Shown here piece by piece: positions 22,745-34,383 of a stretch of 64,000 bases of DNA. Under the pieces are notes generated by a model. That model was not told the origin of the DNA, did not search any database, and was given only the letters and a program-made list of their open reading frames with translations. The DNA is from Limnoperna fortunei (Eukaryota; Mollusca; Bivalvia; Mytilida; Modiolidae): positions 39,970,067 to 40,034,066 of the forward strand of contig OX104120.1 in the NCBI GenBank assembly GCA_944474755.1. Direction: 5' to 3'. The stretch's first letter is position 1. Each line of letters opens with the position of its first letter. The translations under genes and the position numbers were made by a program.

Positions 22745-23247
22745 AATGAATTTGTCACCTTGATAATTTTGATTACATCTTGTTGGAATATTTGAGCAGA
22801 GCCTAGTAACAGCACGGCACGTCCGCGGTTAGCGGACTGAGAAGCAACTATAAAAAAGTTTTGGGTTAAGTTGAAAAGAGAAAGTTTAAGATCAATATGT
22901 TATGATTGTTTACGTTATTTATTTATATTGACACTCAATGACTAAGGCCATTCGTTGGTCAGTCTGTGTCTAAATTTTTGACAAGAAACACCGTCATTTG
23001 TATCGTTGCATAATCTTCTAGACTTTTATATTATTATTTTTTGTTTATGCTGTATCGTCATGTTTGTCGATCCGATACTAAATAAGTGTACTGGTTCAGC
23101 AGTTTTCTTTTAGACACTTTATATAATATTTTGAACTGCCTGTATTGTGTATTTACACGATCCCAGTGGACTTATATTATTCAATCTACCAATGAAAAAA
23201 CAACATTCCATCCCTAAATGAAGAATATCTTAAACATTTAGAGTTAA

Positions 23248-23291
23248 ACGCCACTGATGAGTCTTAAGTAGACGAAACGCGCGTCTGGTGT
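23248..23291 (+). ncRNA. Type I hammerhead ribozyme, copy 2
   Basis: Identical to copy 1, exactly 547 bp downstream; predicted cleavage after C23285. Cleavage here and at copy 1 would release a 547-nt monomer. Confidence 0.93.
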
Positions 23292-23794
23292 AATGAATTT
23301 GTCACCTTGATAATTTTGATTACATCTTGTTGGAATATTTGAGCAGAGCCTAGTAACAGCACGGCACGTCCGCGGTTAGCGGACTGAGAAGCAACTATAA
23401 AAAAGTTTTGGGTTAAGTTGAAAAGAGAAAGTTTAAGATCAATATGTTATGATTGTTTACGTTATTTATTTATATTGACACTCAATGACTAAGGCCATTC
23501 GTTGGTCAGTCTGTGTCTAAATTTTTGACAAGAAACACCGTCATTTGTATCGTTGCATAATCTTCTAGACTTTTATATTATTATTTTTTGTTTATGCTGT
23601 ATCGTCATGTTTGTCGATCCGATACTAAATAAGTGTACTGGTTCAGCAGTTTTCTTTTAGACACTTTATATAATATTTTGAACTGCCTGTATTGTGTATT
23701 TACACGATCCCAGTGGACTTATATTATTCAATCTACCAATGAAAAAACAACATTCCATCCCTAAATGAAGAATATCTTAAACATTTAGAGTTAA

Positions 23795-23838
23795 ACGCCA
23801 CTGATGAGTCTTAAGTAGACGAAACGCGCGTCTGGTGT
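23795..23838 (+). ncRNA. Type I hammerhead ribozyme, copy 3
   Basis: Identical to copy 1 with the same 547-bp spacing; predicted cleavage after C23832. Confidence 0.93.
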
Positions 23839-24341
23839 AATGAATTTGTCACCTTGATAATTTTGATTACATCTTGTTGGAATATTTGAGCAGAGCCTAG
23901 TAACAGCACGGCACGTCCGCGGTTAGCGGACTGAGAAGCAACTATAAAAAAGTTTTGGGTTAAGTTGAAAAGAGAAAGTTTAAGATCAATATGTTATGAT
24001 TGTTTACGTTATTTATTTATATTGACACTCAATGACTAAGGCCATTCGTTGGTCAGTCTGTGTCTAAATTTTTGACAAGAAACACCGTCATTTGTATCGT
24101 TGCATAATCTTCTAGACTTTTATATTATTATTTTTTGTTTATGCTGTATCGTCATGTTTGTCGATCCGATACTAAATAAGTGTACTGGTTCAGCAGTTTT
24201 CTTTTAGACACTTTATATAATATTTTGAACTGCCTGTATTGTGTATTTACACGATCCCAGTGGACTTATATTATTCAATCTACCAATGAAAAAACAACAT
24301 TCCATCCCTAAATGAAGAATATCTTAAACATTTAGAGTTAA

Positions 24342-24385
24342 ACGCCACTGATGAGTCTTAAGTAGACGAAACGCGCGTCTGGTGT
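24342..24385 (+). ncRNA. Type I hammerhead ribozyme, copy 4
   Basis: Identical to copy 1 with the same 547-bp spacing; predicted cleavage after C24379. It is the last ribozyme of the array; the unit beyond it stops at the (TA)n run. Confidence 0.93.
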
Positions 24386-24663
24386 AATGAATTTGTCACC
24401 TTGATAATTTTGATTACATCTTGTTGGAATATTTGAGCAGAGCCTAGTAACAGCACGGCACGTCCGCGGTTAGCGGACTGAGAAGCAACTATAAAAAAGT
24501 TTTGGGTTAAGTTGAAAAGAGAAAGTTTAAGATCAATATGTTATGATTGTTTACGTTATTTATTTATATTGACACTCAATGACTAAGGCCATTCGTTGGT
24601 CAGTCTGTGTCTAAATTTTTGACAAGAAACACCGTCATTTGTATCGTTGCATAATCTTCTAGA

Positions 24664-24669
<6 letters not shown>

Positions 24670-24706
<37 letters not shown>
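24670..24706. repeat. (TA)n microsatellite
   Basis: About 18 TA units between the hammerhead array and a SINE tail. A shorter AT run borders the array's other end at 22478-22493. Confidence 0.95.
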
Positions 24707-24710
<4 letters not shown>

Positions 24711-24715
24711 TTTTT

Positions 24716-24972
24716 TTTGTTTGATGGTGTTTAACGCCACTTTCAGCAATTTTCCAGCTATATCATGGCGTCCAGTTTTTATTGGGGAGGAAGCCGGAGT
24801 ACCCGGAGAAAACCCCCGACCTTCGGTAGGAAAACTGGCAATCCTTGTCAATTAAGATTGGAGTCGAGTACACCCTGCCTGCAGTGAGAATCGAACCCGC
24901 AATCTCAGTGTTGACAGACCACGTGATCAATAGTAGACGAACTACCTTGACCACTCGGCCACCGAGGCCCCT
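24716..24972 (-). mobile_element. tRNA-derived SINE, near full length
   Basis: Read on the minus strand from 24972: 'ggggcctcggtggccgagtg' carries a polymerase III A-box. The B-box region 'gcgggttcgattctcactg' follows. Then come 'ttaattgacaaggattgcc', the 'cctaccgaaggtcgggggtt' and 'cttcctccccaataaaaac' blocks, and the tail 'gtggcgttaaacacc'. The head resembles a Leu/Ser-type tRNA. Many other copies in this window share the body. Confidence 0.88.
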
Positions 24973-24979
24973 ATATATA

Positions 24980-25050
24980 TATATAACAGCTCACATGTTT
25001 AGCAAACATATATATACGTATAACAGCTCACATGTTTAGCAAACACGTTG
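24980..25050. repeat. Tandem duplication of about 40 bp
   Basis: 'acagctcacatgtttagcaa' occurs twice, each preceded by an AT-rich 'tatatata.cgtata'-like spacer. It directly adjoins the SINE head. Confidence 0.75.
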
Positions 25051-25059
25051 TGGCATGCC

Positions 25060-27765
25060 AAGTGAACTTGTTTGGCATATCTAGATATAGCGATTTCTTT
25101 TGCACTGGTTTGGCATCTCTGGTAACTCACTGAACTCATTTGAATATCAGCGATTTCGATTTTGGTTCAGACGAACAATTTTCGTTAAAATGAAACAAAA
25201 CTGTGACGCAAACGCTAATTCAATCGGACCATCTCTCGGCCATTTCCGTCAAGGGTCGGTAAATAAAAGAGGTGATCCGATTGATGCAAATGTTCCATAA
25301 GTCGCACTTCTTTTTGCGTTGATTGTTTGTTTACTTGTTCTCGTTCTGAACATATTCGAAATACTACTTGCTGGAGTAAATTAAAAGTCCAGTCAATAAA
25401 TCAATATATTTCGAAGTATACATGTTGTTAATAATATACGAAAATGGTAATGCCGTCATCATTGATTTGCTGTAGTAAACTGAGCCAATTTGATTACATC
25501 GTAAGACAAAAACTATTTTTTTCAATGCTATACGGGGTCAAAATGTTGTACCCAATCGTGCAAGATTATATATAAATTGGAAGAAATTGGGAGAAACTAT
25601 GAACAAAATTACTTCTCCAATACGACGACTTTCGTTTAACATTTTGTTTTGGAGTTGGAACTCGTTCAAACCCTTTATATTGTATACCTTTTAGAAACAA
25701 GAAAAACAAAACACAAGCAAATGACATTTAAGAAAAAAAGAAGAAAAAATTGAGAATAGAGAAAAACTACATACAATATAAAGACCTAAATAATAGTTTA
25801 ATAAATAGAATCATATATTTGCGTATAACGTAAAGCTTTCTGGTGACACAAATATGATGCAGAGCAGACTTTCTCATAAAAATGTATGCTACCTTTGTTA
25901 TTATTGATTTTTTTTTATTTTGAGACAACATAAGACCAATAGAACCAAGCCGTTATCTTAGCGGTATTGTTCCTTTCTCTCATTAGCGCCCCATATGTCT
26001 ATTACAGTTTATTTTTTGGTCTTGTGTAAATATTTCGACCGAAAATGACGTCATTGCTGCACAAGAGCAAGCTGCTTAAAAAAAGCAAAAAACAAAAAAA
26101 CAAAACAAAACAAAACAAAACAAACAAACAAAAAAACAGCGCTGAAACATTTTGTTTTTATCCATCGATTAAGTTCTGCATTGTTCAATAATAGACAAGA
26201 AAACTTTTGATGCAAAGCATCAGTTCGCCGCCGATTTATTCTACATTCTGCACGCGTTTGTCAAAGTGATTTCTTAAAACAAGACACTTGAACTTATTCC
26301 CCATAAGTTTCTATGTAAAGCTAAGCCCTGCTGTTGTGGCTAGTTTCAATTGCCAATTTCTAAATTTGTGCATATGTAATCTTTTGTCATATATTAAATC
26401 ATAAATATACTTGAATTAAAACTAATATTCACGTGGTTCAATTAAGTTATTGACAAAATATTTATTTATTGAATCTTACAAATATCGGCATACTCCGGAA
26501 TTGTCTACGCAAAATAGCCTTTTATTCTGGTTTCCGATTTTCAAAGCTACGCTTGTCGATAGAGCTATCAACGAAAGACTTAGTACCAGGATAAAAATTG
26601 TCTCCCTCTATTATTAACTTCCGTAAATAGAATACTAAAAAAGTTATTATTACATGAAACTTTGATATCAGAAGAGCAATTTTAAAGTCGAACCTTATAC
26701 ACTATCTTTATTTTTCACTCAAGTTAAATGATTAACATTCTTGTAGCAAAATTCTGTTCATTTATGGTAACTAAGTGTACTTAAAAATATGTTCTCCTTT
26801 ATCCATCGTTAGCAACGAAAGTGAATACAAATATATCGCCGCCCTCCTAATAAGTAAAGCAGTACATTCCCTGTTGTGAGCACTTTTGCTTTCACTTTGT
26901 TTTTTTTTTTAAGGAGAACACTATATTCATTAAGTGAATTTAAACATATTTATTCATAAATTCAATAATGAAATACAGTATATAATGAATTACAAAATAT
27001 CTAGACAGGATCTGGTAGCAAGCACTTAGCTTTTGTCCAAACCATTTACTGTAATATATATCACAATAGTATTACATACACATTTCTGCATACTCTTTAC
27101 ATGTTAATTTTCAAAAGTGAAAATTTTCTATCATTGATTTTTTACTCAAATGAAATAAATTATTAAGATCAAAGGAAAATACATAAGTAATGATAAAATA
27201 TGGAAAGATTAAAGGGAAAAAAGTGTACAATAATAATAATAGTAAGAATAATTATAACAATGATCATGTCAAAACTACAATGGGGGAAAGTGCTAATTAA
27301 GTGAACAACAACAACACAATTTTAACGATTAGAGTATGTTTAATTGTCATTCAACGAGAGCTTTAACCCTTAACATTTTTAATTCCGCGTAAATCTTCCG
27401 CAAAAAAAGTCCGAAAACATCGCAAACTTTGCGGTCTTTGTGAATACGACGTGCATTTTCCGTAACTTTCCTTATAAGATGCGGAAACGGTCCGTGAAGA
27501 CTTCCACACATTCTGAATTTATGGAGGGTTCGTGAATAAGGTCTGTGAATATTTGATCTTCTATTATTTGGTTGTGTGTTGCCAATAAACACAGACTGTA
27601 ACTTTTGTATAGTTTACATTTAATTCACAAAATGTACTATAATATAAAATACAACCAATAAATCTAATTACTAAAAATGTCATTATTTTATTTTTAACAT
27701 TTTCAAAGATTAATATTGTTCTCAAAAACATTGCGTTCTACGTTTTATGCAATCACTTTGATTAC
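25060..27765. other. No gene recognised
   Basis: The segment contains an A/CAAA-rich run at 26070-26130 and AT-rich sequence. A frame at 25100-25300 has a protein-like end ('GPSLGHFRQGSVNKRGDP') and higher CpG than its surroundings, but no splice context or known motif. A minus-strand frame at 27347-27592 rich in 'ttccg' words looks like repeat sequence rather than a gene. Confidence 0.4.
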
Positions 27766-27768
27766 ATG

Positions 27769-27945
27769 CTGATCTAGACCTAGATATCCACTTACTGATC
27801 TTGACTTAGATATCCATTTACTGATCTTAACCTATATATCCACTTACTGAGCTAGACATAGATATTCACTTACTGATCTAAATATATCCACTAAATGATC
27901 TAGGCCTAGACATCCACTTACTGATCTAGACCTAGATATTCACTG
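27769..27945. repeat. 26-bp minisatellite, about seven units
   Basis: The unit is 'tgatctagacctagatatcc' plus 'acttac'. Individual units differ by one to four bases, and one is shortened ('ctaaatatatccactaaatg'). Confidence 0.9.
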
Positions 27946-28043
27946 AATTTGCTAGATTACTAAGAATTTTCATTATTTCCAACGTTAATGGAAAGTAGTA
28001 AAATGTTCTTTGTATATTGCATTACTTATTAGCATTTATATCA

Positions 28044-28305
28044 GGGCCTCGGTGGCCGAGAGGCTAAGGTAGTTTGTCTACTTTTCATCAGGTGGTCTGT
28101 CAGCGCTGAGATTGCGGGTTAGAGCCTCACTGCGGACAGGGTGCGCTCGACTCCAATCTTAATTGACAAGGATTGCTAGTTTTACTACCGAAAGTCGGCG
28201 GTCTTCTCCGGGAACTCTGGCTTCCTCTCCTAATAAAATCCATACGCCATGTAAAAGCTAAACAATTGCTGAAAATGGAGCATTCAAACAAACAAACAGC
28301 ATTTA
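28044..28305 (+). mobile_element. tRNA-derived SINE, full length
   Basis: Starts 'gggcctcggtggccgagagg'. The A-box lies about 28053-28069 (TGGCCGAGAGGCTAAGG) and the B-box about 28114-28127 (gcgggttagagcct). The body carries 'ttaattgacaaggattgc', 'ctctggcttcctctcctaat' and 'gccatgtaaaagct', with tail 'cattcaaacaaacaaacagc'. This is the best-preserved plus-strand copy. Confidence 0.88.
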
Positions 28306-28667
28306 TACAATTGTCTTAGACAAGTTGTCAGATTTAATTTTACAAAAAATGTCTGACAATTAAAATTAACACAGGGATTACTGAACACACCAAAAGATGC
28401 AACTTAATTTTAAATTATTGGTAAATAAAAGACATTATAAAACTTTTAGGAAAAATATTAAAATAAGACTAGCTAGCGTCGCTTTCTTTTCAAAATTTTG
28501 CACGAGTCTATGATAAAAAAAATATCATGCGACAGGCAATATAGTTAACGTTATATATCCTGATGTTCCCTCAAAGAAAACATTTCAAGACGAATATAGT
28601 ATTCGGGATAGAAATGTTTTATTTAATAAAATAAGTCTGTCCATACATAGAAAATAAACTATGTTTT

Positions 28668-28770
28668 TGTTTCAATGATGTTAAATGCACTTTCAGCCGT
28701 TAATCTTGACAGAATAATTGTCAATACTTTTCACTTAAGATTGGAGTCGAGCTCAAACTGCCCGCAGAAC
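28668..28770 (-). mobile_element. SINE fragment
   Basis: The order 'gatgttaaatgcactttcag' then 'acttaagattggagtcgagc' and 'cccgcagaactc' matches the tail and mid-body of the SINE with a central deletion. Confidence 0.55.
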
Positions 28771-29192
28771 TCAACAACTCAAGTTTAACAAAATTAAATT
28801 ACTAAAACAATAATATAAACTTTGTTAATATACTGAGTATTTAGTCGTCGTCGCTGTCTTTATTATAACGTCGCTGATGTGATTTATTATCCCTTTATAA
28901 CTGTTGGTGCGTTCGTTGTTCAGTACAACACTTTAAATTTGATATATTATCCCCTCGCTGAGGGCATAAGACCTCACTTTACATTTTAAGCGTAATGTCT
29001 AGATCACGCATTTACGGATCATCTCGCCGATTCCACAACATATTAATTTCAAGGATGATTCCGGAAATGCATATTTCCGTAGTCTTATACGGATCGCACA
29101 TTTGTATTACTACGAGTTTAGACGTACCTGTCACGATAATGTAGAAATCGGACAATTGAGCCACGTGAATGATACGGATTGTAACGGTACGT

Positions 29193-29474
29193 TTGTTTGT
29201 TTTTTTTATTTTTTGATGGTGTTTAACGCCACTTTCAGCAATTTTTCAGCTATATCATGGCGTCCAGTTTTTATTGGGGGAGGAAGCCGGAGTACCCGAG
29301 AGAAAACCTCTGACCTGCGGTAGGAAAACTGGCAATCCTTGTCAATTAAGATTGGAGTCGAGTACACCCTGCCTGCAGTGAGAATCGAACCCGCAATCTC
29401 AGTGTTGACAGACCACGATCAATAGTACATGTAGTAGACGAACTACCTTGACCCCTCAGCCACCGAGGCCCCTT
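29193..29474 (-). mobile_element. tRNA-derived SINE with target duplication
   Basis: Near full length on the minus strand, from 'ggggcctcggtggctgaggg' at 29473 down to a T-rich tail near 29195. A near-perfect direct repeat, 'taacggtacg' at 29182-29191 and 'ttacggtacg' at 29476-29485, flanks it and marks the retroposition target duplication. The B-box 'gggttcgattctc' is intact. Confidence 0.88.
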
Positions 29475-29489
29475 GTTACGGTACGACAC

Positions 29490-31955
29490 AGTTTAATACA
29501 TAAATGACATGGTGTAACACATATCAGGTCTTATACGCTGCGGATGAACAACGGTTTGTCACGGTATAAACGTTAGTACGAATAAAAGCGGTCTGATACG
29601 AAACAGTACGAACCACAACGGAGCGACAAAGACCTATCATGATAAGCAATCCGTACAACGGACATAAGAATAAATACAGACCAGCACTTTCAATACAATT
29701 TATTAAGAATGGACTACGATCGGTTTATCCGTGGTCAAATTTTTTAAATTACATTTTAATTCTTTTAAATCTCTAACGCACTTCAAGTCTACGGTGTAAG
29801 ATATCAAGTAAATTTCAAGATAATATATCAGACAACATTTTCTCTGTTTAAGACCAACACGGCTATGTTTAAAAAACACAAACAATACTGTAATGTAATT
29901 AATTAAGTCAGAATATTATTTTTTTTTTTTTAAATATCCTAATTTATTGTAAGTCATAAAATTCATAAAAACTAATACACTCTTACCGTTTACTGATTCA
30001 GATGACTTGAATAAAGATACAAAAATAATAAATCTCCACATTTTTATCTCAATTCTACTAGCAAATTTGTACAACTATAAACTGACGTTTTAAGTGATTT
30101 TAACTGAGTTTTTAATTAGATCCTGCAAGTTAAGTATATAGTCAATATCAGTTCAATATTACACTGTAAACGACTCGAATCATATAGGTTTGTAACAGTT
30201 CATTTCAGTTCGACTTTTTCCACCTTATTTAATCCATCAGCGATTCATTGGCCCATTCATGTGCATTAAACATGATTTGATGTGCAAGAGATTTTTAAAA
30301 ATAATTATTTTTATGTTGGCATGAGATAAATTCCACCTTGCTTAAAACCGAATTCGCATATTAAAGCTATTACGAAGAGAATAATTCGACAGAATTCAAA
30401 TGTGAATTAGGGTAATTATAACAAAATCTTTATGTCATTTAAAAGCGATTTGACCGATAACCCTTAAAATAGGCTTCTGATTCACCGAATATGAAACTAT
30501 ATCTCAGAGTTTCATTGAATTCAAAAGCAAACATTTGAGTTATTGTTTTGAAACCTCTTTTTTGTAAAAATTTCTAACTTTTTTTGGCAACTATGACCTT
30601 GAAATTTGACGGATTTCCCACAAAATCGATAGACTTCTTACCACCCTGATATGTAACAATATCCCATAGTTTCATTTAAATCGGACGCTTTTCGAAATAT
30701 CATCCGGAAACCAAATTTGAACGGACGGACATGAGTACCACTATTTACCCCCGACTCTAGCGGGGGTATAAAAACTAGAAAATAAGGTAATTTAGATAAG
30801 AAGAAATGCTTGCACCACTTAAACAACAATTTATAAGAAATACAGTAGATTTGGTCCAAAAAGGGTAGGGATGGGCCCTATTGGGTCCGGTGGTGGATAT
30901 GAGTGCCTTTCGCTAAGGAGTTGTCAGGAAAAATTTTAAACCATAGCCACGTAGTAGTGCTGGTGGCATGTTTACCTGTTTGAGGAGACCTACGCTTCTT
31001 GCACGCTAAAGGTCCGGTTTTTTCAACGATAAGAGGAGAATCGTTAAAGTCGCAACAGAAAAGCTAAATTTTACACCCCTATCCTATATTCCATACTTTC
31101 TTAGTGGTATTCTTAATTTTCTGTCCGTTATTTCACAGATATTTTCCTAATTGATTTTTGTTGTTGCACGGAAAAGGAGGGGGTAACTTGGCATATATAT
31201 GGTAACGGTATCTTTTTTCCTTTCCAATATATATGAAAAGTTAGCTCTTTTCAATGAAAAATATATAATTGGGTCATTGTTAATGATCTACATATACCAG
31301 TGCCCCTCATTTTCGTCTAAAGCTGAGTAAACCACGGTGACATGAGAAATTAAGTGTGCTTCTTTAAGATCACTTGATAAAACGTAATACCTATATGTTG
31401 TTAAATAAACAAATAAAACATGTGTCATGCAGTGATAATAAATGGGTGTTAATGTGTTGATAGGAATGCCGACAGATGTTAGAATAAGGTGCGATTTTCT
31501 TTCCTTGTACCGCCAATTTAGAGAGGAAATAAACAATAGGAGCAGAAGTTCTAAAAAGAAGAAAACATTTACATTTTATGTCCTAAGTGTCCTAAGATAT
31601 CGCTTTAATTTTTAGGTATTGCTTAAAAGTGTTAATGTGGATGTACAATAAAAAAATACATCAATTGGCCTGGTTTTAAAATTCAATATATGATTAGGTC
31701 CCATTTAATAACGTCCGAAAGTATACGTATAGGGTGGGTTTCGTTCGCAGACCTGTACCTAAAATTAACCTTAGTCACCTCCCACCCCACCACTCCTTGA
31801 CTTGTCGTCTAGGATATAGATGAAGTACTGCTCGTTGGACGTTACTCAGTCAATCAATCAATGTAAAAGTGAGCAAGACGAACACAATTATTCTAGTTTT
31901 ATTTAGGACGTGATATTAATTGAATTGTTTAAAGAATATCCCTCCCAATATACTT
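29490..31955. other. No gene recognised
   Basis: AT-rich sequence. At 30480-30775 a block ending 'cgactctagcgggggtataaaa' has the look of a dispersed mollusc repeat, but no second copy lies in this window. The minus-strand frame at 31288-31536 has no known motif or splice context. Confidence 0.4.
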
Positions 31956-31961
31956 GTGTTT

Positions 31962-32213
31962 GTTTGAACGGCGTCTTAAGCCACTTTCTGCAATTTTCCA
32001 GCTATATGACGGAGTCTAGCTCTTATTGGGGGAGGAAGCAGTACCTGGAGAAAACCCCTATCTGCGGTAGGATGATGGCAATCCTTGTCAATTAAGATTA
32101 AAGTCGAGTACACCCTGTCCGCTGTGAGACTCGAACCCGAAACCGCAGTGTTGACAGACCACGTAGTCAATTTTAGATTACTAACTTTCTTAACCCCTCG
32201 GCCACCGATACCC
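31962..32213 (-). mobile_element. tRNA-derived SINE, diverged
   Basis: The minus-strand head 'gtatcggtggccgaggggtt' near 32211 is followed by the B-box 'cgggttcgagtctcac', 'ttaattgacaaggattgcc' and 'cttcctcccccaataagagc'. It is about 85-90% like the other copies by eye, and lies about 60 bp upstream of the LINE 3' fragment. Confidence 0.82.
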
Positions 32214-32269
32214 TACTACAGAATGTGTCTTAATTGCATCACTCATCATTCTATATTTTTATTGGGCAT

Positions 32270-33095
32270 TAAAACGTCGGCTTATAACACAGGAGCTAGG
32301 GCCGAACTTGGTAGACTACCAATAGAACGTTTTATTGTAGCACAATCGTTAATCTATTTAGCAAGACTACATACCGAGAACATAAATCCCATTTTAAAAG
32401 AAGCTTTTATATTGTCAAAATATCTTGACAACATAGGTACATATACGTGGTATACATATATCAAAAGTATATTTTATGATACTGAATTATATGATAAGAT
32501 AGAAAATTGCAATAATAGGAAGTTTACTTTATTAAACCTCTGATCAAGAAATTGGTTTAAAAAAAATATTTTAAAAAATACTATAGAAAATAGGATAAAT
32601 AGTTATGACGAAACAAATAAGCAATTTTATATAAAAATCTTAAACTTAGTCTTGATCAAGAATTTTACTTATCAAGTCATGATTTGTCTATAAGAAGGTG
32701 CTTTACAAAACTTTGTTTAAGCGATCATAATCTAGAAATAGAGAGGGGTCGATACTTTAAAACTCCTAGAGATGACCGTCTATGAAAAATTTCCATGTCA
32801 TTGAAAATGAAGAACATTTCCTCTTACATTGTAATTTAAACAAACAAAACAGATCAGAATTATTTGATAAATTAGGATGGAAAAAAGAAACAAAAAATCT
32901 GTATAGTCTCTTGTATCCAGTGTCTATAGAACATGTGAAATTAATTGGCTCCTTTTTAAAACAGTCATTTGAACTGAGGGCAAAAGAGGATTAATTTCAT
33001 ATTGTTCTTTTTCTTTGGTCAGTATTATGTACTTGTTTTTGTTTTTGGTTTTTTGTCACAAACATATGTTTATATGACAATAAAGATATTATTAT
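32270..33095 (+). pseudogene. 3' end of a LINE (C-terminal part of the RT protein, 3' tail)
   Basis: The first frame (to 32541) reads 'ARAELGRLPIERFIVAQSLI' and continues through 'KYLDNIGTYTWYTYIK'. A later frame (32782-32994) reads 'HVIENEEHFLLHCNLNKQNR', the C-terminal zinc-knuckle-like 'H..C' region common in LINE proteins that encode an endonuclease. Stops and frame breaks separate them. The 3' end carries 'tatgacaataaagatattat', like a LINE tail. It is a dead, 5'-truncated copy. Confidence 0.72.
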
Positions 33096-33471
33096 TGAGT
33101 AAAAATGGTTATTTGAACAATCCAACAATTTATAATAATGTAACTTTTTTAAATTTGGCGCAAAACCAACAGTGCGGTCAATATCTAGTACATAACACTA
33201 AGTTATCCCACAGTGTCACGAAAGAACATCAAGTACAACTTTATGTAAGTAAATCTGTATTGGTCTCTTTAAATTTAATACTACCTTCTGTAAAATTTAG
33301 CGTTATCAATTGTTGAATTTTTCCTGACAGTCATTATTGATCGTTTAAGGTCAAATTTGTTTTATTTACATGGAGTTTGTGTCATACAATAACATAAAAT
33401 GATAACGGACCGGGGGCTCCTCTGGGTTCTATGGACAAAAAAAAAATCATTGCATTTCTGACCGCGATTTG

Positions 33472-33532
33472 TTAAACCTGGTGCCAAAGTAGAAACCATT
33501 TCAAATGGTTTCTACTTTGGCACCAGGTTTAA
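33472..33532. repeat. Perfect 30-bp-arm palindrome with a single central base
   Basis: Arms 33472-33501 and 33503-33532 are exact reverse complements around C33502. The arm reads TTAAACCTGGTGCCAAAGTA and continues to the centre. No loop means cruciform or long hairpin potential. Such near-spacerless palindromes are unstable in cloning and replication, so perfect arms suggest recent origin. Confidence 0.95.
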
Positions 33533-33884
33533 AGTTGACAATGATTTGACAAGTTTAATATATTACAACAACTCTGGCCTAATTCTCACAACTGGTGATA
33601 ACATTATACTGAATACTGGTCACGGAGTAGTTCTCGCCGGCAAGTAATTCTCGCCACCCGATCTTTTGACAGTTTGTGTGAAAAATTGGCATTTTAGAAG
33701 TGACCAGCGTAATTTGTTTTGGATGGAAGACGGTGAAATCTATTAAATGAAGCCGTTTCCATTGAATTACATGGAAAAATAACGACACAGTCACAAAAAT
33801 GGCGAGAATTGCTTTTGTCTTTTTTATGGCGAGAACTACTCTCTGACCAGTATGCCTCTAGTATAGATAATTAGACATACCTGA

Positions 33885-34207
33885 TTGTTTGTAAGGGAGT
33901 TAATTTCAGCAATTTTTAGCCATATCATAGTGTCTAGTTTTATCTGGGTTGGTCAGTTTTTGTACATAAAGCAGGTATTTGTGTAAACATTGTTTCACCA
34001 AAGCTACTTTCAGCGTCCAGTTTATATTGTGGAAGAAGCCGGAAAACCCGGAGAAAAAACCCAACCCTTCTAAGGAAAATTGGCAATCCTTGTCAGTTAA
34101 GAGTGGAGTCGTGCACAACCTGCCCGCAGTAAAACTCGGACCTGCAACATTAGTTTTGACAGACAAGCGATCAATAGTAAATAACTAACTACCTCAACCC
34201 TCGGCCC
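33885..34207 (-). mobile_element. tRNA-derived SINE with internal insertion
   Basis: The head near 34207 ('gggccgagggttgaggtagt') and body blocks 'gcaggtccgagttttactgc', 'ttaactgacaaggattgcc' and 'cttcttccacaatataaact' are present. About 75 bp near 33950-34010 is foreign to the family and splits off the tail. Confidence 0.7.
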
Positions 34208-34383
34208 AGTTAGTAAAATTGATAAATAATAATATACGCTCATTAAACTTGCCCCATGTGAACATGTTGAAAGGAAGTTGAAAAAAAAATAATTTGGGAT
34301 AGGGGACGGAAACATTTATAACAGATTAACTAAATACTGTTTTAATTCTTATCCTTTAAATTGAGTAATATCGCGGGTGCAAC

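Larger units (their letters stand above)
22494..24672 (+). repeat. Four tandem 547-bp units with hammerhead ribozymes (retrozyme-like array)
   Basis: Units start at 22494, 23041, 23588 and 24135 and look identical by eye over their full length; the last ends within a few bases of completion. Each carries one type I hammerhead and a short stem-loop (GTCCGC / GCGGAC, 5-nt loop) about 170 bp after it. No open frame of note exists. The array sits between AT-dinucleotide runs (22478-22493 and 24670-24706), so it landed in or was replaced from a (TA)n site. Tandem non-coding monomers each with a self-cleaving hammerhead are the definition of retrozymes, small non-autonomous retroelements that move through circular RNA. 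Hammerheads also occur in the terminal repeats of Penelope-like elements, but no reverse transcriptase adjoins this array. Unit identity implies very recent amplification, or an assembly artefact. Confidence 0.9.

Noticed and set aside
27347..27592. 81-codon minus-strand frame
   Set aside because: Low-complexity 'ttccg' and 'gcgga' words suggest repeat sequence; no domain or splice context.
28044..28130. SINE heads as genuine tRNA genes
   Set aside because: A and B boxes are present but no complete cloverleaf or acceptor stem closes, and the head continues into the SINE body in every copy.
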